Assembly: GCA_029061605.1 (NCBI GenBank)
Contig: JAIDRT010000012.1
Coordinates: 1-64,000 of the forward strand
Direction of reading: 5' to 3'
From: Clostridia bacterium
GTDB lineage: Bacteria > Bacillota > Clostridia > Christensenellales > UBA3700
Length of the DNA: 64,000 bases
Shown here: positions 47,528-57,287 of the stretch, piece by piece
Numbering within the stretch: the first letter of the stretch is position 1
Layout of the letters: every line of letters begins with the position of its first letter
The notes under the pieces: generated by a model
The model's database searches: none
What the model was told of the DNA's origin: nothing
Seen by the model: only the letters and a program-made list of their open reading frames with translations
Position numbers and translations under genes: made by a program

Positions 47528-48851
47528 TAAGCAAACTCCTCCAATTATCCACCATCAAGGTTGCTATATCTCCCTTATGCTTCAAGGCGTGCATTATCTT
47601 CTCGTCCACTGTTCCTTTGCATACAAGGTGGATATAAAGACACTTTTGCTTTTGTCCTATGCGGTGGATTCTCGCTCTGCTTTGCTCGTAGTTCGCATAG
47701 GAGAAATCCAGGGAGTAGAATACCGCAACGCTTGCCGCCGTCAACGTCAGCCCCATACCCGTCGTTTGCAGTTGTCCGATAAACACCTTAATGTCTGGGT
47801 TCTCTTGGAATTGTCTGACTTGCTCCGCCCTGTCTTTTGTTGCGCCGTAAATAAGAGAGTATCCTATGCCTTTGTCCTTGAGCATCTTCTCTATGCCTTG
47901 GATTTCGGGTACAAACCTTGCGAATACTACTACCTTCTTACCTTCTTCTACGCACGTGTCTATAATGTCTTCAAGGGCATTTATCTTCGCATTGCTGACG
48001 TGTTGCGTCTCGCCTTGAATATCGTCTCGTATGTATCCGCCGGTGCATTGCGAAAGTCGCAGTAACTGCGTCAATACGTTTCTTGCCGTGACTTCTCCGT
48101 TGGCTAACTCTGCATAGCAGTCCTTCTCAATATTGCGGTACACCGTCGCTGCTTTCGTCTCCAAACACACAGCTCTCGTCTCATCGATAAATGGCGGTAA
48201 CTCTACGGCATCTTCAATCTTGATTCTATAAGCGATGCTATGTACTTTCTCAACAAGTTCTGGCAAGTTCCTATATCCTACGACTTGGTGCTTTTGGTAA
48301 CCGCCGAGGATTGCGTATCTATTGCGGAATAGATAGTAACTACTGCCCAATATGCTCTCGTCCAAGAATTTGTACTGCGAGAATATATCCAAAGGATTGT
48401 TGGTTATTGGCGTACCCGTCAATATCACGTTGTATTTCGACAGCCTGCCTAACCTGTGCAATGCTTTGGACTGCGTCGCCATAGGATTCTTAATCTTTGA
48501 CGATTCATCGCAGACTATCATATCTGGTTGCCACTTGGTGATTTCCTTCTCCAATCTCCAACACGACTCATAGTTGACTACTATCACTTGCAGAGCCTTT
48601 CCGTTCATATAGTTGAACGCTTCTCTTTTCTTTGCCAATGCTCCGTCTAGCACCGTCAATGCGTATCGGTAATCTGCAAACTTTTTGAACTCGTCTTCCC
48701 ACACTCCAACAATGGATTTGGGACATACCACAAGCAATTTATTTACGGCGTTTGTCTCGTTCATTGCTCCAACGAGCGCAATTGTCGTGATAGTCTTACC
48801 TGTACCCATGTCCATTAAAAAAGCCACCGCTTTGCCTTTCTTCTCGCTCAA
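47520..48851 (-). CDS. SNF2/DEAD-like helicase, main part (TTG start inside a frame-disrupted gene)
   Basis: FLMDMGTGKTITTIALVGAM; IVCDESSKIKN; LTGTPITNNPLDIFSQYKFLD; SRARIHRIGQKQKCLYIHLVCKGTVDEKI. Confidence 0.9.
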   Translation of the reverse strand: MSEKKGKAVAFLMDMGTGKTITTIALVGAMNETNAVNKLLVVCPKSIVGVWEDEFKKFADYRYALTVLDGALAKKREAFNYMNGKALQVIVVNYESCWRLEKEITKWQPDMIVCDESSKIKNPMATQSKALHRLGRLSKYNVILTGTPITNNPLDIFSQYKFLDESILGSSYYLFRNRYAILGGYQKHQVVGYRNLPELVEKVHSIAYRIKIEDAVELPPFIDETRAVCLETKAATVYRNIEKDCYAELANGEVTARNVLTQLLRLSQCTGGYIRDDIQGETQHVSNAKINALEDIIDTCVEEGKKVVVFARFVPEIQGIEKMLKDKGIGYSLIYGATKDRAEQVRQFQENPDIKVFIGQLQTTGMGLTLTAASVAVFYSLDFSYANYEQSRARIHRIGQKQKCLYIHLVCKGTVDEKIMHALKHKGDIATLMVDNWRSLLSG

Positions 48852-49021
48852 ATCGCGCCTCCTATGCCGAACATTTGCAAAGCATAGTTGTACGCCTTGA
48901 CTTGGTGTTCGTAAAGCCTGCCCTTTATCTTGGTCGGGATTATGGGATCTGCTTTTTTCGCTGCGTTCCCTTGCTCTTCCGCCGTTGGTTTGTTTAATAA
49001 ATCAAATTGGACACCGTACAT
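48848..49021 (-). CDS. N-terminal fragment of the same SNF2-like helicase
   Basis: My translation: MYGVQFDLLNKPTAEEQGNAAKKADPIIPTKIKGRLYEHQVKAYNYALQMFGIGGAI*; RBS gggaggg; not in the ORF track (57 aa). Confidence 0.75.
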   Translation of the reverse strand: MYGVQFDLLNKPTAEEQGNAAKKADPIIPTKIKGRLYEHQVKAYNYALQMFGIGGAI

Positions 49022-49229
49022 TGATACCCTCCCAATCGATACACGATTTCATATTCTTCGCGCCGAACATATAAATGAGCTTTTCGCTTTGCTCCATATC
49101 CAACTCTTTGTTATCGTTGAGCATTTTCTTTAACTCCGCCATCGTCATTCCATACTCAACGCAAAACAACCGCACGGATAAACATTCTCTCTTCAACATT
49201 TCAATGAATTGTTTTGGTTTTAATTTCAT
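49002..49229 (-). CDS. small HTH-like phage protein
   Basis: FCVEYGMTMAELKKMLNDNKELDMEQSEKLIYMFG. Confidence 0.55.
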   Translation of the reverse strand: MKLKPKQFIEMLKRECLSVRLFCVEYGMTMAELKKMLNDNKELDMEQSEKLIYMFGAKNMKSCIDWEGINVRCPI

Positions 49230-49231
49230 TT

Positions 49232-49561
49232 TTATCTCCTCTTTGGCTCGCCAAATGTCTTGAGAATTGCTTGCATCGTTGCAAGGTCTTCTCCGTTGAG
49301 CCCTTCTTTTAATTTCTCAAGCAAATCTCTTTGCTTACCTGTCAAATACCTCTTGCCTATACTGAATCCTTCTACAACATGAACACCGCCTCCTTTGCCT
49401 TGCGTAGTGTAGATGGGATAAGACAACGTCAAGTGTTCTAAATCTCGGCGTATCGTACGCTCGGCAACACAAAACTCAGTAGCCAAATTGTCTACTGTTT
49501 CATGTCTGCGTTCACACAAAACTTCGAGTATTTCTTGTCTGCGTTCGAGCGCACTTCTCAC
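49232..49561 (-). CDS. DeoR-like HTH regulator
   Basis: RRQEILEVLCERRHETVDNLATEFCVAERTIRRDLEHLTLSYPIYTTQGKGGGVHV; GTG start proposed after AAAGGAGG (track ORF extends to 49675). Confidence 0.8.
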   Translation of the reverse strand: MRSALERRQEILEVLCERRHETVDNLATEFCVAERTIRRDLEHLTLSYPIYTTQGKGGGVHVVEGFSIGKRYLTGKQRDLLEKLKEGLNGEDLATMQAILKTFGEPKRR

Positions 49562-49737
49562 TGTCTTATCCCACCTCCTTTCTCTTGATGAGCTTAGTTT
49601 AGTTGTTAAAGCGGACACCTTTTGACCGCTTATAAAAAGTTTTTTGAAAAATTTCTGTATTGCTTCTAACAGCATTAGAACCGTTTCAGCGAGCCAAATT
49701 AATCTCTTTTAAGCAATTTTTTAGAATAAAATAAAAA

Positions 49738-49792
49738 AAGCGCCCTGACTTAGAACTTAAATCTAGTTCTTTTCGTCAGAGCGCTTTTACTC
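49738..49792. terminator. long terminator-like hairpin
   Basis: aaaaaaagcgccctgac...gtcagagcgctttta. Confidence 0.6.
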
Positions 49793-49906
49793 TCTCTTTA
49801 TTTCAGAAGAAACGAAATCTACAAACGTGACCTGAAAAAGGATTTACTTCTCGCAGTTCTTTCTCAACCGTTGACCTTAATCGTCGGCGTTTGCGTTTAT
49901 TTAGTT

Positions 49907-50092
49907 TTATATGCTTGTTGGCATCTTTATATCTACCACGTAATGTCTTACGCTTTTTGCGGAACTCACTATTGCTGCGCGACAACGGTCGCACGTCATC
50001 TTACACACTCCCCGGTCGTTGAGTACGCCCGTCAGTTTTCTACTGCAATTAGGACAATATTGTTGCATAGTTCGCCACATTCCTTTCTCCAT
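49907..50092 (-). CDS. small zinc-ribbon protein
   Basis: CPNCSRKL...CKMTCDRC; first ORF downstream of SOS promoter. Confidence 0.6.
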   Translation of the reverse strand: MEKGMWRTMQQYCPNCSRKLTGVLNDRGVCKMTCDRCRAAIVSSAKSVRHYVVDIKMPTSI

Positions 50093-50201
50093 CTTTTCCT
50101 CCCATCAATATAAAAATTTTAGATTTGCTCCACCTAAAATGCGGTTGGGAATTCCTACTTCAAAGTGAAGCATATTTTTATATTCTTCATTTGTAATAAT
50201 G

Positions 50202-50252
50202 CGAACATTTGTTCGTGTGAATATGATAGCATAAGACTAGTAGTCGTGTCAA
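50202..50252 (-). promoter_or_regulatory. sigma-A-like promoter overlapped downstream by a perfect LexA/DinR box
   Basis: Minus: TTGACA (50252-50247) N18 TATCAT (50228-50223), then CGAACATTTGTTCG palindrome on 50202-50215. Confidence 0.85.
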
Positions 50253-50274
50253 TGATTTTTTCTAAAAAAATAAA

Positions 50275-50308
50275 ACAGCCAAGTTAATTTTTTGCTTGGC
50301 TGTTTTTT
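50275..50308 (-). terminator. terminator of the Hint-protein gene
   Basis: aacagccaagttaattttttgcttggctgttttttt. Confidence 0.75.
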
Positions 50309-50322
50309 TGATTCAAATTGTT

Positions 50323-53300
50323 TTATTCCCAGAACTGTGAATACCTTGCTATTAGAGATTCTAGTTCTTCTATTGATGTTAAACCTTTACCAATGGCTAC
50401 CTTTAGATACTTACCATTAAATGCCTCGAACGCGTCTTCTGGTATTGGGCAAATGCTTGCAAATTCTTCATAAGTAAACAAACCATATTCTTCGATATCT
50501 GCTTGATATTTCGCTTCATCTATTTTCATGGTTTCAGGATCTACGTCAAAAATATTTATTAATCCTGTTGTTGCTCCTGGCATAGAAAGCATTCCATTAA
50601 CATAGTAGCAAAGATGTCCATAAGTTACAGGGCTCCATGCTGACGTATGTTCCATCTGCACGGCGACATCCACTAACTGGACTCTTGTACTGACAATATC
50701 ACCATTTTCGTCCGTTGTTTGTTTATTGAACCAATGACCTATGTACTTCGACGCATCCTTTCTAAGAAATACATATTGGTTTAAATCGTAATCCCAGAAG
50801 CCATGTTCATAAATCACCTTCACATTAGTTCCATCTGAAAAATATAGATTGATAACCTCATATTCACTAGTTGAATCTTTATCTATAAACAAAATTGGAG
50901 CGATATCAAATGTGCCAGTGAACATATTCCAAACTAGCAATTCTTCATTTCCCGTTAGAGTTTCTACTGCTTTTTGCGTTCCATCAGCCAATGTAATTAA
51001 ACTTCCGTCTGCTAAACAACTATTCTTTTTATAATGGGCAACAAATTGCACAACAGCATCTCTATATACCACACCGTTAACAGTACAAAGATTTGTATTT
51101 ATCATTGGCGTTGCTTGTTCTGAATAATTAATAACACTGCGAAGTACCTCACCGTTATTAATTACATAAAAATCCCAAACCTCAAATGTATACCCATCTA
51201 TAGGATTAGCTGATATCCAATATGGAGAATCATATGTTGAATAAAATTCAAGCCCTACTTCCATATCGCTTTTATCCGATTTAGCTATATATTTTATGCA
51301 ATAATATTTGATTGGTATGAATTTAGCAACAAGCGTACAGCTTCTTGTTATTTGATAATGCATATCCACTTCTTCACCATTATATGTCCATACCCCATCA
51401 TAACCAGGTTTTGATATATTTGGCAAATCCACATAATCTCCAGCATGTCCTGACAAAGCGTTGATACCAGATTGGTCAAATGTAATATAATATGTACGTT
51501 TACTCCATTTGTCATATAGAGTGGTGTCCTCTTCTCTATCCCAATTTCTAACACTATTCATATTAGAATCATAATATTTTACATTATCTGAAGAATAATA
51601 ACCTTGAAATACTTCACTGCCTGTAGGCTTGGGGGCTGCGGGCATAGGTTCTCCATATATTGCAGTAACTGTAACTCCATCTTTTAGTGTTATTATGCAT
51701 TTCTTCTTCGTCCACTTTGCAAGCAAAATAACCGTCGGCTCAGGTTGATCCCATTGTTTTATAGAATCCATATTTTCATTATAGTAATATATTTCATTAT
51801 TATTCTCTAACAAATAGAAACCTTTAAATTCATATCCCACCATGCGTGGTGCTTTAGCATTAGGCAGATATTTACCATATTCCGCTGTTACATATTCACT
51901 TACACCTTCTCCACCCTGTGCATCAAACAAGATAGTTGAATTTATGCCTGTCCAGTGAGCATATAATGTCATAGAGCTTATTTGATCCCAATTCCTTACA
52001 CTATTCATCTGAGCATCATAAAACTTTATATCTCCGCCATTCAAACCTGTATAATATCCTTGGAAAATATAATATTGTCGTGCAGGTGCTATGGCTAATG
52101 GCATAGGCTGACCATATTCCACTATAATATTAGTCGTTCCACCACTTCCACCTTGATTATCTAAAATTATTGAATAAGGTACTCCTTTCCAATATGCATA
52201 AAGTGTAGTATTATTAACTTTATCCCAACTGGTTACACTTGTCATATCACTATTATAATACTGAACGCCATTTCCATTTGGTTCTGTAAAATATCCTTGG
52301 AAAATATAATTATCCCTTTGAGGGGCAACAGCCTTTGGCATGTCTTTGTCATATTCCGCAAGAATACTATTAGTGCCACCTGTGCCACCAGATTTATCAA
52401 AAGTTATAAAACTTTCAATTCCAGTCCAATAAGCATACAGTGTAGTATTTGTTTTAATATCCCAGTCCCTAATACTATTCATATTAGAATCATAATATTT
52501 GACACCAGTACCATTTTGATCCGAATAATAGCCTTGAAAAACATAATTATTTCTTTGAGGAGCATCCGCCAAAGGCATAGGTTGACCGTACTCTGCCTCA
52601 ACATAGTTTGTTCCACCTTCACCATTTTGCTTATCAAAATTTATCTTAAATGTATCTCTTTCTACTTCAAATATTATTTCTACATTATCATAATTTATAC
52701 CAGCACTCCAATTCTTATTCCAATCTGTAGGTGCTGCTTCCATATCAAACTTTATTGTTTGTTTTTCATATATTCCGCCATCTCCCCAAGCATTAAATAC
52801 ACTTTCACCCAAGGTTTCAATTGTTGATGGTAGAAATAATTTTTCCAAATACATTGTTCCCTCAAATGCAGACGTATCAATTCGATTCACATTAGAGGAT
52901 AAATGATTTGACTCTATAGAAGTGTCTGTACTTCTTATCTCTGAAACACTACTCCAAGAAAACATTGAGCGTGTAATTCTATCCAAACTTACAGGCAACG
53001 TAATCGTATGAACTTGAGTCCATTCAAAAATGCTCACCGAAGTTCCGCTTTCCCCTTCCAAATAAGCGGGGTCTTGTTCACTGTCGTCTATAAGTGTAAT
53101 ATCAACTTCTATATTGATTGAATCTGCTGTTACATTTGAGAATGCCGCAGAATTAATATTTATAGTATGATTGAAATTCAATGACTCATCATGTTTAATT
53201 GTAAGAGAGCCAAAGACATTACAATCAAAAGCATATCTTTTAATATTTAGAATAGGCAAATATTCTTCATCATCATTTCTTTTCCAAGAACTATATACTA

Positions 53301-54003
53301 TAAAGTCCTCATCCTGCGCCAAATTCTGACACTCTCTAACTTCATATCCCACCAATTCACCATCAATAACCACATCATCGCACACTAGCTTATTGCCAAA
53401 AATCAATCTACTACTCTCTGACCGTCCTATATCCCAATTCTCATTCATAAGCGACATTTCAGCTTCTGACCTTCTAGAATAAACATCATTTTGAACATTT
53501 TTTATAATCGATGAACCTACATATTGTAGGTTAGCAGGTAAAATAAGATCTTGTATTGATGTGCAATTATTAAATACATTATTTCCCAATATCTTGACAT
53601 TAGTCATTCCTATAACCGTTCTTAGATTAGTACAATTAGAGAAAGCGTTATTTCCTATTCTTATAATTGTATTAGGGATTTTTACATACTCTAGACTACT
53701 ACAGTTTGTAAATGCATTATCTGAAACTTCAGTTACTGGAATATTATTATACTCTTTTGGGATTTCTATCTCCGTTATAGTCCTATCTAACGCCATGACC
53801 TTATATTCTGATTTTCCATTCTCAGAATTAGTATAAAGTGTGAATTTTAAACTAGAATAGTCTGCGTCACTTTGCTCGGCAAATGCATATGTATGTGTCG
53901 GCAAAATAAAGCACAGACTAAATAGTACTAAACACATGACTGAAACTATCATAAAACTTTGCAATAATTTTTTTCTAAAAAAATTGTCCATTTTTAACCT
54001 CAC
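50323..54003 (-). CDS. secreted surface protein: BspA-like LRR, ~6 InlB-type repeats, C-terminal Hint domain
   Basis: Signal peptide; LRR_5-like repeats; repeated TTLYAYWTG units ~77-79 aa; Hint start CLADGSLITLADGTQKAVETLTGNEELLVWN. Confidence 0.88.
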   Translation of the reverse strand: MRLKMDNFFRKKLLQSFMIVSVMCLVLFSLCFILPTHTYAFAEQSDADYSSLKFTLYTNSENGKSEYKVMALDRTITEIEIPKEYNNIPVTEVSDNAFTNCSSLEYVKIPNTIIRIGNNAFSNCTNLRTVIGMTNVKILGNNVFNNCTSIQDLILPANLQYVGSSIIKNVQNDVYSRRSEAEMSLMNENWDIGRSESSRLIFGNKLVCDDVVIDGELVGYEVRECQNLAQDEDFIVYSSWKRNDDEEYLPILNIKRYAFDCNVFGSLTIKHDESLNFNHTININSAAFSNVTADSINIEVDITLIDDSEQDPAYLEGESGTSVSIFEWTQVHTITLPVSLDRITRSMFSWSSVSEIRSTDTSIESNHLSSNVNRIDTSAFEGTMYLEKLFLPSTIETLGESVFNAWGDGGIYEKQTIKFDMEAAPTDWNKNWSAGINYDNVEIIFEVERDTFKINFDKQNGEGGTNYVEAEYGQPMPLADAPQRNNYVFQGYYSDQNGTGVKYYDSNMNSIRDWDIKTNTTLYAYWTGIESFITFDKSGGTGGTNSILAEYDKDMPKAVAPQRDNYIFQGYFTEPNGNGVQYYNSDMTSVTSWDKVNNTTLYAYWKGVPYSIILDNQGGSGGTTNIIVEYGQPMPLAIAPARQYYIFQGYYTGLNGGDIKFYDAQMNSVRNWDQISSMTLYAHWTGINSTILFDAQGGEGVSEYVTAEYGKYLPNAKAPRMVGYEFKGFYLLENNNEIYYYNENMDSIKQWDQPEPTVILLAKWTKKKCIITLKDGVTVTAIYGEPMPAAPKPTGSEVFQGYYSSDNVKYYDSNMNSVRNWDREEDTTLYDKWSKRTYYITFDQSGINALSGHAGDYVDLPNISKPGYDGVWTYNGEEVDMHYQITRSCTLVAKFIPIKYYCIKYIAKSDKSDMEVGLEFYSTYDSPYWISANPIDGYTFEVWDFYVINNGEVLRSVINYSEQATPMINTNLCTVNGVVYRDAVVQFVAHYKKNSCLADGSLITLADGTQKAVETLTGNEELLVWNMFTGTFDIAPILFIDKDSTSEYEVINLYFSDGTNVKVIYEHGFWDYDLNQYVFLRKDASKYIGHWFNKQTTDENGDIVSTRVQLVDVAVQMEHTSAWSPVTYGHLCYYVNGMLSMPGATTGLINIFDVDPETMKIDEAKYQADIEEYGLFTYEEFASICPIPEDAFEAFNGKYLKVAIGKGLTSIEELESLIARYSQFWE

Positions 54004-54116
54004 TAATATTTTCCCGTATTATACACTATTTTCTGGCTGAAATCAACAAAATTAAATAATTTTATTTTGAGCAATTTAATAAATTATGACTGGTGTTGAC
54101 ATAATTAATTATTGTA

Positions 54117-55898
54117 ATGTATAATATCAATATGAAAAATGATACCTATATTGCATTAATTATAATTATTGTATTAGTAATTACATCTATTTTCCTTCTT
54201 ACCTCATGTTTTAAATCTAATCCAACTGAGCCTCCAAAACAAGATATTTTTATAGTGGAATATTTATTGCCAGAAAACGGTGGATATTATGAATATGGCG
54301 AACGAAAACAATATATAAGAGCAGGAGAAGATGGCGCCACTGTCTCTGTCGCTCCTTATGAAGGATATATTTTTATAAAATGGTCAGACGATATTTTAAC
54401 GCCTGCAAGAAATGAAACTAATGTTCAAAACAATTTAACCCTGTACCCTATTTTTGCAAAGCAAAATTACACTGTCTCTTATAATGCGGATAATGGTGGG
54501 TATATCTCTGGCGATACATTACAAGAAATTGAATATGGGAACAATTCCTCAATAATAACTGCAATACCAAATGATGGATTTTTGTTCGCTGGTTGGAGCG
54601 ACGGTTTGTTATTGGCTTCAAGACAAGAGAACATTATTAAATCAGATATAAATGTGACAGCTACATTTGTAAAGAACAATAAGATTTTAACCTATAATTC
54701 TGATGTTCCTAAAACATCCTCGCAAAGCATATTGCTAACTCATGGAGAATTAACTAATATTCAATTTTATATTCCCCATAGAGACGGTTATATCTTTGAC
54801 GGATGGTATCTAGACCCTGAGTTTAATATTAAAATTACTGATAAAGATGGTAACTATTTTTATGGCAATAATATTTTTTATGAAAGTGATAATATTTTGT
54901 ATCCAAAGTGGATTACAGACACTTATATCCCTTTCAAAATTCTTATGGTATTTATAGAAGAAACTTCTGGAACTCTTCCAAATAAACTTGGAGATGATAT
55001 TAAATTTGAATATAAAATGTCTTTAGATGAAAGATATTTGTATAAAAAGATTCCAAAGGAAATAGACACTTACTTAAATACATGGTTTGAAAATATTACT
55101 AATTTTGAAGTAGATATGTATTTCACTACTCAACCAATTGATGAGAAGGCTTATGATTATTATGAACCAGGTTGGCCAGATATACCTATGAAATCTAATA
55201 GCCATTTTATATTTGCTAACTCTATTCCTGAGCTGTTCCCTATATTACATAATTATAGGAGTGTAATTACTACAGGCTGCATGAATGACTTTTCCAATAG
55301 TTTACATAATTCTTCTGGTTTAGCGGATGAAAAGTATGCATATATAGCAATGGATAAATTCTTTGAATACCATATAAATAATAATGAACCTGTAGAAAAT
55401 TATCTTTATCCTAATTCTATAAGTTGGAATACTCTTATTGAATTATATTTACATGAATTTACACATACTGTAGAAACTATAGTAACTGTGGATTACGATT
55501 TGCATAAAATTGAAAGTTATTATGCAAAACAAAATATATATGGTCTTGAACCGATAAAACTTTTCTTACTTAAACAAGTTATAATCGACGATCAAAAATA
55601 TGGTATTGATGAAAACTTTTGGATAGGCAATATAAACATATCCGTTAACTATAGACCTTCATTTTTTGGCGGATTAGATAACGGTAAAATAATTATAAAT
55701 AACGGATTAGAACAAAATACAACTAGTAACTCTTATGGCGCATTAATCCCATATGGATCTACTATATCTGTTGAAGCAATCGCTTTTGATGGCTATCGTT
55801 TTATTAAGTGGTCAGATGGCATAACAACACCCATTCGGTATGATGTAAATGTTATTTCGAAAATTCAAGTTTTTGCTATTTTTGAAAAATATTCTTAA
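54117..55898 (+). CDS. secreted lipoprotein with bacterial repeat domains and putative zinc metallopeptidase domain
   Basis: LLTSCFKS lipobox; GWSDG repeats; ELYLHEFTHTVET (HExxH). Confidence 0.75.
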   Translation: MYNINMKNDTYIALIIIIVLVITSIFLLTSCFKSNPTEPPKQDIFIVEYLLPENGGYYEYGERKQYIRAGEDGATVSVAPYEGYIFIKWSDDILTPARNETNVQNNLTLYPIFAKQNYTVSYNADNGGYISGDTLQEIEYGNNSSIITAIPNDGFLFAGWSDGLLLASRQENIIKSDINVTATFVKNNKILTYNSDVPKTSSQSILLTHGELTNIQFYIPHRDGYIFDGWYLDPEFNIKITDKDGNYFYGNNIFYESDNILYPKWITDTYIPFKILMVFIEETSGTLPNKLGDDIKFEYKMSLDERYLYKKIPKEIDTYLNTWFENITNFEVDMYFTTQPIDEKAYDYYEPGWPDIPMKSNSHFIFANSIPELFPILHNYRSVITTGCMNDFSNSLHNSSGLADEKYAYIAMDKFFEYHINNNEPVENYLYPNSISWNTLIELYLHEFTHTVETIVTVDYDLHKIESYYAKQNIYGLEPIKLFLLKQVIIDDQKYGIDENFWIGNINISVNYRPSFFGGLDNGKIIINNGLEQNTTSNSYGALIPYGSTISVEAIAFDGYRFIKWSDGITTPIRYDVNVISKIQVFAIFEKYS

Positions 55899-55968
55899 TT
55901 AGCATTTATTACTATTTATATTAAAAATGATGCGTGACTCATTATTATCCCCTTTATTATGCTTAATC

Positions 55969-56031
55969 TTATTCCCATAGCTGTGAAAAACTTATTATGA
56001 ATGTCTATAAATTTTCTATGGTTATTATTTC
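55969..56031 (-). pseudogene. remnant of a second Hint-protein C-terminus
   Basis: Minus translation EIITIENL*TFIISFSQLWE* aligned with LTSIEELESLIARYSQFWE* of the intact protein. Confidence 0.6.
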
Positions 56032-56171
56032 AAATTAGTGATTGCTACTAAAAGTATAGAAAGCACTAAAATTAATACTTTGGTTTTCTTTTTGTCGCAA
56101 TTTTTCATTTATTCCTAGATGCTAACTGCTGTATGAACTGCAATTTATTGAATAAACAAGAACTTAAGTTG

Positions 56172-56525
56172 TTATTTCAAATTACTATCTTTATCTTTTA
56201 ATATTTTTTTAGACAACTTATATTCGGTTATTGGAATAATCATTATCGCGCCTATCATTGTCAATATTATATCAAGGATTACAATTAAAACTGTACTTTT
56301 AACAAATAAATTAACAATGCAAACCAACGGTATTATTATAATAGTATTTATATATATGAGAGCTGCTCCCATAATTCTATTTGCATAATTCCAATTGCTT
56401 TCACTAGACAAACTTTTCCTAGTACGATAACCAAATCCCCCATTTCTTTTAGGCTTGATAATAAGAACCATTATGCCAAGCAAAACTAAAACCGATGGAA
56501 GGCCGATTCCCATTATCCATTTCAT
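56172..56525 (-). CDS. small membrane protein of the RiPP-like operon
   Basis: 117 aa, hydrophobic segments; 3 nt from the upstream gene. Confidence 0.55.
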   Translation of the reverse strand: MKWIMGIGLPSVLVLLGIMVLIIKPKRNGGFGYRTRKSLSSESNWNYANRIMGAALIYINTIIIIPLVCIVNLFVKSTVLIVILDIILTMIGAIMIIPITEYKLSKKILKDKDSNLK

Positions 56526-56528
56526 AAG

Positions 56529-57287
56529 CTATACAAACTTCCTTAATATATACATATCTTTTCCTTGAAATTCTTTTTCAAAGATTGCTTCCTTTTCAAA
56601 ACCAACGTTGTCTAAGATTGTAATAAGCTCCTTATTATAATCAAAATAAGAAAACCTAATTTTGTTTAGATTTTTACCTATGTTTTTCTTGACAAACGCT
56701 ATCATTTTATTTAATGTTTCTGCAGAGTTATTTCTTGGCACAAAAATTCCTATCAGATTCAAAATATTTATGTAAGATGAACGTCCGAAAATAGCACAGG
56801 AACGAATTTCTCCATTTTCATCATAGTCTACAACAAAAACCTCTGCATTGCTAAACTGACGTTGGCGTATAGCTTCTTTATCATAGATACTATCATAGCC
56901 AACAACGCCAAATGCAAAGAAATCTTTTCTCTTAAAAGAGGCTTTAATGAATGCGGATACTTTATCATAATCAAGCTCCCCTACAAAATGTACGCCAAAC
57001 GGCTGTTTATCCGTGTCACCTGTGATTTTCAATAAACCTAAATTGTTCATCAAATATAACAACTCATTAACATCCTTTTCCAGTATATCTCTATCCACCT
57101 TTGGATATTTATTGATAAAAATATCTAATAAGACCTTTGAATCAGTTATGGCCAAATTATCAAACACTAGCTCCGCCGTTTTGTTAAAATAAAAAATTTC
57201 ATTTGTGTTTTTATCCAAACAAAGAATTGTCCCATCCTTTTCTTTATTAATCTTAAAGTTGTTCAAGTCAATATTATATGAAATCAT
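56529..57287 (-). CDS. PqqD-like (RRE) domain fused to a GNAT-like C-terminal domain
   Basis: DGTILCLDKNTNEIFYFNKTAELVFDNLA...VLLDIFINKYPKVDRDILEKDVNELLYLMNNLGLL; GNAT-like C-terminus ITILDNVGFEKEAIFEKEFQGKDMYILRK. Confidence 0.7.
   Translation of the reverse strand: MISYNIDLNNFKINKEKDGTILCLDKNTNEIFYFNKTAELVFDNLAITDSKVLLDIFINKYPKVDRDILEKDVNELLYLMNNLGLLKITGDTDKQPFGVHFVGELDYDKVSAFIKASFKRKDFFAFGVVGYDSIYDKEAIRQRQFSNAEVFVVDYDENGEIRSCAIFGRSSYINILNLIGIFVPRNNSAETLNKMIAFVKKNIGKNLNKIRFSYFDYNKELITILDNVGFEKEAIFEKEFQGKDMYILRKFV

Noticed and set aside
19548-50270. att direct repeat tctaaaaaaataa near 19548 and 50260
   Set aside because: A/T-rich 13-mer, too low in complexity to call an att core; prophage ends remain undefined.
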